A stretch of 64,000 nucleotides of DNA. It comes from Tausonia pullulans (taxonomy: Eukaryota > Basidiomycota > Tremellomycetes > Cystofilobasidiales > Mrakiaceae). The notes below the pieces were generated by a model, which did not search any database, was not told where the DNA came from, and saw nothing but the letters and a program-made list of their open reading frames with translations. Positions within the stretch are counted from its first letter, which is position 1; each line of letters starts with the position of its first letter. Of the stretch, positions 31,782 to 44,169 are shown piece by piece. The DNA is taken from contig OX637620.1 of the NCBI GenBank assembly GCA_951802195.1, positions 1 through 64,000 of the forward strand. Reading direction: 5' to 3'. The position numbers and the translations under genes are program-made.

Positions 31782-34700
31782 TCAAGCACTCGACTCGAGC
31801 GCGGGAGGCGTCTGCTGCCGGCGAGCCGACGATTCGGCGGCCCCAAGTTCCGTAGTCGAGTGAACGGGCGAGACAGTATAGCCTCCGGAGAAATAATCGC
31901 TCATCGAGTGATGCTTGGCGGTCGCATGCGAGGGGTAGCCGCCCGAGGGAGGCGAGACAGACGCTGTCGGAGTGGTGAAACCCGAGGTGGAGGACCCCTC
32001 GCGAGGGGTGAAGAACGAGTCAACTGAGGCGGCAGCCGACCCGCCGCCGGGAGAGCGGTAGGGTGGCGAGGACGAGGGCGAGAGACCGAGGGCAGACGAG
32101 GCCGTCGTCGAGGCGACAGTCGGGTCGGAGCCGCTGCCGGTGAAGAAGCAAAACCTGCGGGAGGAGGCAAGCTGTCAGTAAGAGGAGCAGACAAAAAGCA
32201 CCTGAGGTCCAACTCACTGGTTCACAAAGTCGCTGTACGAGCTCGAGCCAACCCAGTTCGAACCAGAGCGCGGCATTGACAAGCTTGGGTCGTAGCCGTC
32301 GCCACCAAGTGCGTATATCGGCGGGCTGAGAAGAGGAATCCCCACCGGGGTGCCTCCGTTGGACGCCGTCGTGTTCGGCGTTGACGCCATCGAGAGCGGC
32401 GAGTCGGTGCCCGAGGTCGAAGTCGGGGAGGACGAGGCGGACGACGAGGATGCGTACGACGCGTGGCGGACCAGCGCGGAAGGGAGTTCATCGGCCGTCG
32501 GTGCCGGGAAAGTCCTCGACGCCAGGGCAGCAGCAGGGGCGCGAGGACGACCAGGAGCAGCCGTGGTGGTCGGCTCGCCGAGCGTAATGTAGGGCGAGGC
32601 CGGCGGTGTTCGGCGAACACTCGGTGCAGAGAAATAGTCGACAGCCCCAGAGCTGTCGGACGAGCGTGAGTGTGAGCGAGTGTGCTTGCGAGCCGTCGGC
32701 GTAGAGAGAGCGGTGGACTCGGTGATGGGTGTCATTGCCGTTGTCGTTATTGTTTGCTCAGCCGCAGGAGCAGGAACGGCAAAGGCAGAGAAGGAGACCG
32801 GGCCCGTCGTAGCAGCGGATGAATCGTAGGATGAGGGCGAGGTTGGAAGTGTGCCGTAGATGGACGAGGGGAAGCTTGAGGGCGGGCCCGGGTCGAAGCG
32901 CGCCCCGCCAGGAGGGGGAGGCCACTTGAGGCCAGGCGTACCAAACGACGAGGGGTCGAAGCGAAGGCCGATGCCATCAGTCGATACTTCACCTGTGGGA
33001 GAGAAGGCAACTGAGGACGACGGGAGAGGCGAGGGGGGTGCGGGAGGACGGAGATTGGTTTCGGCGAGGAGCTCGAGACGCTCCTCACCGAGAGGAGATC
33101 CATTCCAGCCAGTGCCGACGGACGTCGTTTTCATGTTAGGCCGATAAAATCCCGGTGAGCCAGCCTTGTTGTTGCCCGAGGCCACGCCCTTGAGCGAAGC
33201 GCCAAAATCGTACCTCGCCGCGAGCGGGCTCGCCGTTGGATCGAGACCGGGGCTATAAAGGGCCTTGTGAGTCGAGATCGAGGCGAACGAACCACCAGGG
33301 GAGCCCGCAGTAGAGGAGCCATCCGAGAGGGACCGGTACGAGGGCGAGCTGATCTCGCCGTCCGGGTCGTCGGCAGCGAGCCGCGAGAGCTGGGCCTTGA
33401 GATCGGCCATCCGGTCGGCGAGCGGCCCACTGTGGACCTTGTCGCTCCATTCCGCGGCCTTCCTACCAACAGACCGGCGAGTGTCGCGAAGCTCAGAAGC
33501 CTTCATGCCCTTGGTTTTGTGGAACTGAACCTGGTAGTTCTGGCCGCCGTTCGAGTCCCAAATCTCTGGGTGACCGTCAGCGTTGTAGCGGATGGCGAGG
33601 AAAAGCGTCTTCTCCTCGATGCGGGCAAGGAGGTCTTGGAGCTTGATGTGAAAGATGAACCGGTCGAACGTGGCGCCCTTGATCGAGTCCTGGTAGACGG
33701 CGGTGACCTCCGAGGTTGTCGACCACCAGTCTGACGTGAAGCGGACACAGACACGCTTCCCGAATGAGAGATTTCGGACATGGACGACGCCCTTGAGACT
33801 GGCGCCACCCTCAACAAGGGCGAGGCTGTCAAGATAGACGCTAGCGTCGAACGGCTGCTGAATTGGAAAGTTGGGGAGACTATGGGAGAGGGCGTTGGGT
33901 GAGCAAGCAAAAAATAAAGATACATCAATGCAAGAGGCCATAGGCGAGAGACCTACCGAATTTCCAGGCTTCGTCGCAAGGCCTCCTCCTCGTCGCTCGT
34001 GCTCGGGAAAGGGAACTCCTCGCCTCCTCCCGGCGGCGCCGCTGGGTCCGTCGGGCTGCCACCCCGGCTGACAGCCGCGGGCTTCTGCTCAGCGAGAAAG
34101 AGGCGAACGCGCTCGAGTCGAGTGTCGAAGTGAACAAATTTGGGGCACGACGGCGTCGCAGGGAGCGACTTGGACGAGAGAGGGTATGGCGAGGCCGAGC
34201 CCGTCGAGCAGGTCGACGTCGACGACAGCGGGTTGCCGTCATACGACGGGCCGTGCTCCCGACGGAGGATCGAGGGAACGAGCTCGCCAGACTTCTTGCG
34301 GACCAGGGGGGTCGTCCGCATGGCCGGAGGCGCGTCGGACGGCTCGGTGACGAATGCCTGCGTCGACGCATTGAAGCGCGGCCGGTCGAGGTTCTCGAGG
34401 TTGAGTTTGAGCGCGAGCGTCGTCGCCGTCGAGTGGAGCGTCGGGCGGCCCTGGGCAGCGCGGCGCGAGTTGAACGACGTCGTCGCGGGCGAGATTGAGG
34501 GCCGAGGGAGAGGGCGACGGGCGGCGGCCTGCTGGGCGAGCGAGGGCGAGGCGGAACGAGAGACGTCGGCCGAGGAGGAGATCTGGGGAGGAGAGATGGA
34601 GGGCGCCGCAGAGGAAGCCTTCGAGGAGGCGGCGGCAGCAGCAGTCACGGCGGCAACGACAGCAGCCGGTCGAGGCACCATCTCGGCGACCGGGGTGGTG

Positions 34701-35518
34701 GCCGTCGGGGTATTGGTGCCTGAAGACGAGGGCGAGATGAGATTGGACGACGCAGAGCCGAACATGGGGATCGCCCGGAGCGCCGACTTGAGGACGGCCT
34801 CGGTGAGAGGGAGCGCCGGCGGCGTCGACTGCCGAGGGCTCGACGTCCGAGAGGGACGAGGGCTGTCCGTAGGGCTCGTCGACGGACTCTTCTTGCGCCT
34901 GGGCGGGCGGACATCCTGCCCGCCAGCGGGAAGGGGACCATCCTCGAGCTTGGGCGAAGCTACGGGCGAGGCTGACGAGCTTGACCTCGGGCTGCCCCCG
35001 ACACGCCGCCTCCGGGACTCGACGAGCCTAGCGAGCGGCGACGAGCCCGCAGGCGGGACAATCTGCGCAACGACGGGCGTCTTGCTCTCGGGTGTTGGCG
35101 GGTGGACGTAGATGATGGAGGCCGGGACGAGTTCGCCGGAGCTATGGGCGGGGGGCGTCATCGAAGTCGCGTGGGTGGAGGTTGGAGAAAGCGGGGGGGG
35201 GGTTAAATAGCGAGCGGAAAAGCGGGGAAAGGGATGAATGACGCTTTGGTGAGCAATGGGGACAGGGCGGACGGTCGGGCCGGCAGCAGCACGCGAGAGA
35301 AAGAGAGCGGCTGGGTTGAGGGCGTAGAGAGGGACTGACCAAGTCATAGAGGTTGCCCGTCTGGCTGCCGGTGCGTCGTTGTGCTCGACATGGCGGGTCT
35401 GCGCTTTGTGCATCAGCGGCTTCTTGTCCATGGCCTGGGCGACGGTGGTGCCGGGGGTGGTGGGGGGCGAGTGCCGCGATTGCTGGGCGACACGTGGGGT
35501 GGTCGTGGCGGTGGGCAT
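31782..35518 (-). CDS. GAC1: Glycogen-targeting PP1 regulatory subunit with CBM21 (GAC1-like)
   Basis: Directs type-1 protein phosphatase to glycogen synthase. Four exons (35518-35340, 35141-33957, 33879-32218, 32154-31782) join in phase to 1,132 residues. Residues 1-390 are low-complexity Ser/Pro/Ala sequence. PKFVHFDTRLERVRLFL near 392 contains the KFVHF form of the RVxF PP1-docking motif. CBM21 occupies about 460-575 (DASVYLDSLALVEGG, VCVRFTSDWWSTTSEV, LFLAIRYNADGHPEIWDSN, GGQNYQVQF), with the polysaccharide-binding WDSNxGxNY motif intact. The rest is disordered Ser/Thr/Pro-rich and includes HHSMSDYFSGGY near the end. The start is MPTATTTPRV, the first ATG of the spliced frame; MDKKPLMHKA 29 residues on is an alternative. 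Known relatives include yeast Gac1, Pig1 and Pig2. Confidence 0.9.
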
Positions 35519-38500
35519 CGTGAGGGCAGGCGAAGAAGGCGAGGACGACGAAGACTGTGAAGACGGCGAGCAACGAGGGCAAGGGCGAGGGCGAGGGCGG
35601 GCGAGGCGGCGAGGAAGAAGCGCGGGCGGGAAGGATAAAGAAGAGAGGGTCTGCTTGCTGCCGCTGCTGCTGACTGGCTGCTCCTTCTGCGACAACGAAC
35701 GACGGCCGACCGGCGACGACCGGAAGAGCGGGACGGGAACCGGGAGAGAGGGGTGGTGTTGTCTGTCGGCGAAGGGACCCTTTTTGTTGTCTGACTAGAG
35801 AAAAAGACGATGAGGGGTGGTGGCTTGCGGGGGGTCGCACGGAGACGAGGAGGCGAGGGGAGGAGTGGGGCGACGGCGACAGCGGTGGCGAAAGCAGGAG
35901 CACGCCGGGCGGGCAAGGCAGCAGCAAAACAGCGTCAGCGCGTGGATCCCAAGGGCTAGCAGAACTTCCTCCCCCTGTCTTCGCTCTCCCCCATGGCAAA
36001 AAGAGAGATGAGAATCTGGCCCCAGTCGACGACCATGGGCACCGCGGATGGGGTTGGGGTGGGGCACCTGGCAAGCGCGGGCGCGCCCCAGACGGCGGTT
36101 GCTGTCCCTGCTCCCTCGCCCTCTCTGCTCTGGCGCCGAAAGCGACCGATATGACGACCCCAGCCGGCATCTCCTTCTTCCACAGACCGCATCGCGAGAT
36201 TGCCGGCGGGCGGGCGGGCTCAGCAGGCCTGGGCCGCTTCCCTCGCCTCTCTCGGTCGTGGCACACGAAGCAACGCGAAGGAAGGGGCAAGCGGGCGACG
36301 ACTCCGTCGCCCATTATTCCGGGACATGGGGCTCGCGTGCCGCCCAGGGCGTACAGGAGCGAGAAGACAGAGTAACGCACGGCCGACTCACATGGCTGCT
36401 CAGAGGAGGGACCGCTAGGGAAAAGTAGATGAGAGGGAGCGAGAGGGAACGAAGGCGGGGCCGGCGAAGGCGAGGGGAGAAGAAGGGTAGGCTGAAGGGC
36501 GGCCCGGATCCGAGGAGAGGAGAGGAGGGCTTGGGTGTCGCGCGCCACGAGAGTGAAGGCTGAGTTGAAAAAGGCGGATCAATGATGGGGCTGGCTGCTG
36601 GGGCGTGTGTTGTCGCCTGGGGCGAGAGAGAAAGAGAGAGAGAGGGACCGAGGGAGAGAAGGCTGTCGGCGAGCAGGATATGGTCGTGGTTGGCGGTCGA
36701 CCTGGGTCGAGGCTCTCCACACGTGCCTCGGCCGACAGTCGCGGGGAAGCGAGAAGACGCAACAACGACGCGCGGGATGGCCTGGCTCGGCGCTGGGTGG
36801 GCTGCACGCAATCTCAGGCACAACATCATACCATTCAGCGCGGCCAACGCGGTTCTGGATCTCCCCACTCCCTCATCTTCAAACACCCCTCCCTTCCTCC
36901 CGTCCCTCCCTTTGAGACAGCGGTGCCGCTGAAAGCTTCCGGTCGTTCTCTCACCCCCAGCTCGGCTGCAGCCAGCCAGCCACCAGCACTCTCTCCTGCT
37001 GACCCTACCCCTGCTTGTGGCGCGCCGGACTTCATACGCTCACCAAGCCCTTCTTTGATGGCTCCCCTGTCCTGGTCCCTTGGTCTCTTCTTCGCTTTAT
37101 TTAGCACTGCACCCTGGTATGTGGTAGAGCCATCAATTTCAGCGGTCTCACTCGTTCGATCCAGTCTGCTTCCCTGACCCGAGTAGCACATATAAAGTCG
37201 ACGGCCGCAGGTCTCCCCTGCCCCTCTGACTGCCTCGGATCCCAAACCTTGTATCACCTGACTGTCTCGCTCCTCCGCGCCAGCTTTTCCCCACACATAA
37301 GCTCTCATCTTGCATGACCGCCTGCGAGACGCAGTACAACACAAACCCGGGTCGGCGGCGCACTCCAAACCAGCCCAAACCTGGGCTCCTGCGAACAGTA
37401 AAGAGAGGAAGAGACCGCCCGCCCTCTCCTCCCTCTCTCCTGATCGCTAACCCGACGGCCGCGGATTAGTCGCCTCGCCCTCGCCCTCGTTCTCGTCTTC
37501 GCTCGTTTCTTCTCTTGCTGCCTGTTGGCGCGTGTTTGGAGGTGTCATTTTAAAAAAAACTCCTATCGCCTTGCTCCCGTCGCCTCGGACGCTCTCCTGC
37601 CTGTTCGCTACAGATGAACGGTCGTTGCTCGAGGCCGAGGTAAGAGGGGAGAGTGTTGAGGGGGGCGGAGGAAGCAGCAAACGGTGGCGTAAAGGGGAAA
37701 TACGGGGGAAAAAAGCCCGCTTCTTCAGTCGCCAACCAGTCCATGCTCCGTCGTCCCTTCTTCCAAACCTTTTGCCTCATCTGACGAAACATGGAAAGGC
37801 TTACACCTTCCGCTCTCTCTTACCCCATTCTCTGGGGGGATTTCTTTTTGTTGTTGTTGTTGTTGTTGTTTTTCCTGTTGCAGCAGCAGTCAAGCGCCCT
37901 GCAACGGCCAAAGAGCTAGTTCACCCACCGACCGCGCTATCTATCTCTTGCTCCCTCCCCCGCCTCTTGCGACTATGCTCCTCATCCAACGAACTCGGGT
38001 CCTTCCCTTTGTTTGGCCACTACCCCGTTCTACTTGGTATCTCCTCCACCGATCACCCAAGAGCGGACAAGAGTGGGTGGCGTTCTGGCTGGCTCACTAG
38101 CGGTGTCCCTCCCTCCGGAAGCTGGGGAAAGCTGCGTTGCCTCCGCCGGGAAGGGGGGGGGGGGGGGGAGGGGGCAAGGGGAGAGAGAGATTGGCTCCCA
38201 TGCCAACGAGGGACTTTCGCATCGTTTGGCCGTCACATACGAACGCTTGCGTTCCGATCCCCACGGAACAGACGGGACGGGCAGACACGAGTTCGAGCAA
38301 GGGAAGCGTCGTCGTCAAGGTTGTGTCCGCCCCGTCGTCGGCTTCTGGGCTGAAAGGACATGAGAGACTGGTTCGCCAGAGATCGATCGGCTTTCAGACA
38401 CCGCACACCCATGATCGGTTTATTTGGTGTTCGACAGCGGGATGGACGACAGTAAGACGCATGAGAGAAGAAAGAGAGAAAGAGAGAGAGAGAGGAAGAC

Positions 38501-38887
38501 AACGACTGGATGAGAAGAGAAGGGAAAGAAAACTTAGACAAGGAGGAGGGGGAGGGGCGGTATTGGAGGAGCGGAGAGAGAGAGAAAAAAGAGAGAGACA
38601 GAGAAGAGAGAAGAGAGAGAAGGAAGACAGGACCGAGAAGAGAGAGCAAGCAAGGCGAGAGAGTGTGCTAAACGAGTGTGTTCTGTGTATTTCGATGGAC
38701 TCGCCTCGCCACGCCTCCGAATCGAAAGTTGCCCACCCTTCTCCACGCCTAGAGAAGAAAGAAGGACAAAAGAAAAAAAAAACAAGGGGAGGAGGGAAGG
38801 GGAAAGATGCAACAGGGAGGAACGACAAACATTTGGACGAGGCGGGGACGCGGGACGAAAGCGGATAGGCGACGATGTGCGAGATCA
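35519..38887. other. Long intergenic region with low-complexity tracts
   Basis: About 3.4 kb without a gene I can support, between the 5' end of the GAC1-like gene and the 3' end of the B56 gene (both minus). Long open frames here (such as 35142-36548 minus) are GC-driven, low-complexity and lack domains; a long 5' leader of the GAC1-like mRNA, perhaps with upstream introns, is the simplest explanation. Features include GT-GT-T repeats (TTG repeated at about 37845-37868), a G-run at 38154-38168 and purine-rich DNA (38460-38660), which may fold as triplex-prone mirror sequence. Confidence 0.45.
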
Positions 38888-41800
38888 CTACTGTTCCTGC
38901 TGTCCCTCGTAGCTCGGATGGTCCTGCTGCTGCGATGCAGTGACACCGCTCACCGAAACCGGGGGACCGAGCTGAGCGCCGTCCTCAAGCGACCGGTGGG
39001 CTTGGAGGTCACGGATGACTTGCGGGTCGAGGGGTAACGCGCTCTTCCGTCGGACATGAGGCGAAGGCTGCCCACCAGGGGAGGACGACGGCAGGGGCGC
39101 CATCAAAGTCTCGTCGACATCGGCGTGCGCGCCCTGGGGCATCATCTCGGTGCGATCAACAGGGCCCTGTGAGGAGCGGGAAAGATGTCTCAGTCCATGG
39201 TGCGAGGCCAGACGACATGCGAGTGCGCAACTACTCACCGACTCCATCTGGAACGCCGGCCCGCCTCCTGCTGCTCCTCCCGGCCCGTCCGAGGTGAACG
39301 AATCCATGCCGCCCTCGATTGACTGATGAAGTTCGATCGAAACGTCCGTCATGTCGTCGTCCTCTGGCGGAGGGGGCCGAGGCGGCGGCGGGGCGGTGAG
39401 CGCCGCTGGGAGCGGGCCCGAGACGCCGGAGAGCTCTCGGTTGTGGATAGCGGTCGACTTGAGCGTCTCCCACTCCTCATAACGCGTCTGGGCCTTGCGT
39501 TGCTCCCTGTCAGCGGGAGAAAGGGAAGAAAGGTCAGGAAAGGGGAGGAGTTAGGGGCTGAGAGAGAGAGAGAGAGAAGGAGGGTGAGCTGGTCACTACG
39601 CACTGTTGCCTTGCGAGCTTGAAGTTATTGGTGCACTCGTCAAAGAGCGTCGGATTGATCTCCATGAAGAGCTTGAGCGCGTTGTAGACCATGCCGTGGA
39701 TCGTTCTAGAGAGCAAGTGTCAGCGCAAAAAAAAAACAAAAGAAAAAAAAAGACGAGCGTGACCGCCACTACGGACCGGTTCCAGTGCGACTTGGAGTTC
39801 TGATATAGGGCCGGGAAGACGATCGGGAGGACAGTGGCGATGTTGTCGCCCATGAGATTGACAATGTACTCGTTGTTCCAGTAGTAGAGCGCTCGCTCGG
39901 CAACCTGGAAGTGCTGCGAGTTGATGCATCGGGAGAGCTGCTGGAAGAGCGGAACCTGGATCTTCTGGAACTCGACGGCCTCGATGACGTCGAGAATCTC
40001 CTCGACCTCATTGAGAAACATGACCTCCTTCGGCGAGTTGACCTTGGGCCAGTACCGAAGGAGACCCAGAAGAACCTCCTCGGTGAGCATGGCATCCTTC
40101 TCGAGGAACTGGACGACACAGTAGGCGAGTTGGGGGTGGTAAAGAGCTAGCGACTTGGCCTTGTGGAGCGGGATGAGGACCCGGGTAAGGAATGTCTTGT
40201 GCTCCTCCTTGAGCGGGAGCGCGAAACCATTGATGATGGATCCGAGGATCTCGAGCAGTTCTGCAATGCCGTTGTGGCGCTCCGTCTCGTAGATGAATTG
40301 GAAGAAGACGTTGTTGATCGACCGGCGGATGAAGGCCCGGAGGTTGAGGAACTTGCCGTAGATCCGGTGGAGCGTCGTCTTGAGAAAGTCGCGCTCCCGG
40401 GGGTCCTCGCTGTCAAAGAGCTCAAGGAGCTGAGGAGATTGGGGGGGAGGGGAAGGGGAGAGTGCAACGCGTCAGCGCATGCAGCAGCCATGTTTGAAGG
40501 CAAGAAAGAGAGGGAGCGCTCACCTGCAAGACGAATCCCTGGTCGATGTACTTCTTGGCCGTGTTGGTGTTAAAGTCTGGGCTTTCGACGAACCGGAGGA
40601 AGAACTCGTAGACGATTTGCAGATGAGGCCATGCCAGCTCCAGCACAGGCTCGTCCTCCTCCGGATCGAACGCGTCGCCGGTCGGGTTGACCTGCGGGGG
40701 TATCGACCGGAAGAGGTTCTCGGCGAACTGGAAGGAGGGAGGGAGAAGGGGAATGAGCGAGCGTCTTTGGCTGTCTCTCGGGCGCGACTACCACCCACCA
40801 TGCTGACGACCTCCGGGTAGATAGCTTCCGAGACGACGCCGCGCTGGGTGGTGATGTACTCAAGCATCTCGTGGAGCGTCTGCCCCTTGATGCCCTTGCC
40901 CTGGAGGTGCGAACTGGCGTCGTTGAAGTCAAAGAGCACGGAGCACTGCCGGAGCTTCTTGATGAAGAGCTCGGTACGCTCCTGGGGCGGGACCTCTACG
41001 TGCGTGAGAGTCAAACGAGCGACATCAGCTCTGCCTCCCCTCATCCGCCTCAGTCCAACAGGCTGGCCAACCCACCGTTGAAGGCCGGGAGCTTCTCGAG
41101 CTCGACCGACTCGGAGACGTGGAACCGGCTGCTCCGCTGCTTCCTCGGCGTCTTGCCAACAATGGGGATCGTGTCTTTTGGGCCGACCCCTCCCCTGAGC
41201 CGGTTGAGAGGCCCGCCCTTGGGCGGGGTGCCGCCGCCGACCATGTCCTCCTGGGCGGGCGGCGGCACCGAGCCAGCACCGCCAGCGGCACCTCCTCCTC
41301 CCTGCGGGATGTCGCTCACGACGACGATAGGCGGCGCGGGCGAGGTCTTGTCGGCCGGCGACGACGACGAGCTCTTGCGCTCGGGCGTCGACGGCGGTTG
41401 CTGCTGCTGCTGCTGCTGCTGGGGAGACGGCCGGACTCCAGCGGCGCCGACCCCGGCTGAGGAGGACGACGAGCTGCCGCTGCCGCCGCCAACGAGGCTC
41501 GTGAGAGACGCGATGGCGGGTGTCGTCGAGGGGATGGGCGGGATGGGTTTGTTGCCGTTGGCGAGGGGCGCGCTGCCTGGTGCCGACGACGACGACTGCT
41601 GCTGCTGCTGCTGCTGGGCGGGCGAGGCGTGCTTGGCGTCCTTCTTGGAGCTGCTCGAGTCGCTCGACGACGACTTGCTCCTGGAGAGCTGGTGGAGTCC
41701 AAGGGTGCGGGGATGAGAAGGGCGGGTGGAGCAGGGGGGGGGTCAGCAAAGGGCGTGGGCCGGCGAGCGAGCGCAACGGAGACCGAGGGAGCAGAGCGAC

Positions 41801-42125
41801 CGCGCGGCGCGCGAGCAAGGGGGGGAGGGGGAGGGGAAGCGACGGGGTATCCATCGTTCCTGGCTCCAGGCAACAAACGCGCCCTCCCGCCGAGAGCAGA
41901 CGCCTGGCGGACGACGCCTCCTGGCCGAGCGGCGGAGACGCCGGTGCCAGCCCAGGCAGGCGGCGAGCGAGAGCGAGCGAGCGAGGGAGAACCGGCGGGG
42001 GAGGAGAGGGGGGCGAGCGCGGGCGCGAGCACTGTGGGTGCGTGGGCGCGTGGCCCGGCCTCGAGGACCCGCTGCTCGAGCGGACGCGTGCGGGGACTGA
42101 CCATGGCTTTCTTCATCGCCTTCAT
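38888..42125 (-). CDS. RTS1: PP2A regulatory subunit B56 (RTS1/PAR1-like)
   Basis: Targets the PP2A heterotrimer, with known roles in mitosis, septation and stress. The short first exon MKAMKKAM (42125-42102) is followed by an intron of about 400 bp. A disordered stretch comes next with two glutamine runs and Ser-rich sequence, then [20 protein letters not shown]. The HEAT-like B56 core follows across several exons: [100 protein letters not shown] and [18 protein letters not shown]. The core is complete. The tail is acidic and Gly/Pro-rich and ends at 38888. It is divergent from ARPC3 with 371 bp between the start codons. Confidence 0.95.
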
Positions 42126-42496
42126 GATGGCAGGCGGACGGGCTGCCGCGGAGGGCGGGCGGGACGGAGAGGAGGAGGGTGGGGTCGTCGGTGCGAGATT
42201 GGGAGAGACCCGGATCGGCCGGAGCGTCGGACGAGGGATGGGCCGGGCTTGCGGATGGGCACGGGGCTGGGCGGCCTGGGTGGGTGGCTGCTGTCGACGC
42301 TGGTCGCGGGGTCGGGGTCGGAGGGGCGAGGAGAAACGGATGATGGTCGGACGGGCGCCTGCCACGGATGCCCTCGCCTCGCCTCGCCTCGCGCGCTTGC
42401 TGGGTGCCGCGCTGGCCTGCGCTGGCCTCACCCGGGTCGGTCCGCGCGCGGGCGGCCAGCTCGTCCCAGCCACCCGACCCCCACCATCTCGCTCGC
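42126..42496. promoter_or_regulatory. Bidirectional promoter, B56 / ARPC3
   Basis: 371 bp between two outward-facing start codons, so both core promoters must lie here or overlap the first introns. It is very GC-rich with GGCCGG and CGGGG blocks and no TATA box. Confidence 0.55.
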
Positions 42497-43691
42497 ATGC
42501 CCGTCCGTAGCCCGCACGCCGCACGCCGGGCCCAGCTGACCCCCCCCCGCAGGCTTACCACTCCTCGTTCAACGACGTCCAGGGCGTCCGCGTCGTCGGC
42601 AACACCAGCGTCCTTCCCCTCAAGAGCAAGTTCAGAGGGCCCGCCCCGCTCGGTCAGTCGCCCGCGCACGCACGCGTCTGCAGGCAGCAACGCCTCTCGC
42701 CGCCGTCATCGCGGCAGCGGCGGCGGCGGCCGCTGCCTGCCCGCTCGATGCTCTCCTCCGGCTGGGCTGACATCGCCTCCCTGGGTCCTCATCCCGGCAT
42801 CCAATGCTAACCCCCCACCCGCATCCCGCCAGCCGACGCCGAGACGCCCGACGTCATTGACGAGGCCCTCTCGTTCTTCCGAGCCAACTGCCTCTTCCGC
42901 TCGTTCGACATCGACGGCCCGGCCGACAGGCTGCTCATCTACCTCACCCTCTTCATCTCCGAGTGTCTCGCCAAGATCGCGTCGACCAAGGTCGAGCCGG
43001 GCCCGGGGGAGGCCAAGAAGGTCCTCACGTCGCTCTCCCTCGACTCGTTCGCCCTCCCGGGGGACGCGACGTTCCCGCTCAACTCGATGTATGCCCCGCC
43101 GGCCAACCCGGCAGACGCTGGTGAGTCCAGATCGATCTCCTCTCTCTGTTGTTGGGTGGGCCGACACCCCTGACTGGGGACGCGAACTGACGACGCAACC
43201 GAACACCCCCCCCCCGCTCGTCCCCGTCTCGCCGTCCTTTCGTCTCATCCCTCCCCAGAGCATCTCCGGCAGTATCTCACCCAGGCCCGCCAGGAGCTTG
43301 CGTCCCGGCTGCTCGAGCACCTCTATCCGATAGGCGAGGAGTGAGTCCCTTGAGTCGCAAAGGGGGGGAGGGGGGGGGATCAGCCCTTGCCCGTTCGGCG
43401 ACCCCGCTCGGGCCCGCCAGGCCGCCGTCGGGCTCCTCGCCGCCCTCTCTCGGTGACGAACCCCCAGCGCACGAACGACCTAACTCGCTTTCGCCCTGGG
43501 TCGCTCTTTCCCACTCCACAGCGGCCGACCAGCGGCCAAGCCGAGCAAGTGGTGGATGTGCTTCACGAAGCGCAAGGGGTGCGTTCTCGCTCGCAACGCG
43601 ATCCCTGCTGTTGCACCGGAGGAGCAGGCGTGCTGACGCGTGGCTGGCTGGTCTCCCTTGCCGTGTCTCTTCTAGCTTCTGGGGATCGTAA
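42497..43691 (+). CDS. ARC18: Arp2/3 complex subunit 3 (ARPC3, p21-Arc)
   Basis: Structural subunit of the actin-nucleating Arp2/3 complex at cortical patches. The first coding exon is just ATGCCC (42497-42502), followed by a GTCCGT donor. Further exons are 42553-42652, 42833-43120, 43259-43340, then about 43523-43580 and a final one ending at 43691. Translation in order: MPAYHSSFNDVQGVRVVGN, LPLKSKFRGPAPL, DVIDEALSFFRANCLFRSFD, DRLLIYLTLFISECLAKI, FALPGDATFPLNSMYA, EHLRQYLTQARQEL, SKWWMCFTKRKGFWGS. The MPAYHSSF start and the WWMCFTKRKF-type end are family hallmarks; here F is replaced by GFWGS. About 185 residues, close to the usual 175-180. Confidence 0.95.
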
Positions 43692-43895
43692 AAGCCCGGG
43701 CGGGTGGTGGGCTGCCGCCCTCGCTGCTCAGTGGGAAGGGGGGGGGGGGGGGGTAGGCTGGCCGGCAGGCGCCGGAGTAGAGCGTCGAGGGCGGACGACG
43801 GGGCGATCGCTGGCCTCGCCAGGAGGAGCAGGGAAAAGGAGGGAAGGAAGGACGAGGGCACGCCCTGGATCTGACAATGCAGACTTGAACTACTC

Positions 43896-43938
<43 letters not shown>

Positions 43939-44169
43939 AGCGCGGGACCGAAATGAGCGAACCTGAGCGGGTCACGTCACCCGGGGACGTGCAGCGCGAG
44001 GGGCAAGTCGAGCGTGCCTGCCTCATCTCGTTCTCTCGGCGTTCTCCCGGCGCGTGAAGTGACGAGTGACGATGGACCGCGCCTCGCCGTCTTCTCTCGC
44101 CCGACCACTATCATCGCAACGCCCCCCCCCCCTCACCGCCTCCCGCGCCCATCTGACGCCCGCGCCATC
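43692..44169. promoter_or_regulatory. Intergenic region with CT dinucleotide run, upstream of the CUE gene
   Basis: 478 bp without a gene. It contains a G-run (43739-43752) and a CT microsatellite (43894-43936), followed by C-rich sequence near 44122-44134 shortly before the CUE-protein ATG. Confidence 0.5.

Noticed and set aside
35142-36548. 468-codon minus-strand open frame
   Set aside because: It overlaps the first exon of the GAC1-like gene in another frame, is Pro/Ser/Arg-rich from GC bias, and has no domain.
38460-38660. Coding region with Arg/Glu-rich repeats
   Set aside because: Purine-rich low-complexity DNA with no start context, splice sites or family resemblance.
41316-42524. 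402-codon minus-strand open frame across the B56 5' region
   Set aside because: A shadow of the true exons and a long intron; the B56 core lies in other frames with proper splice sites.
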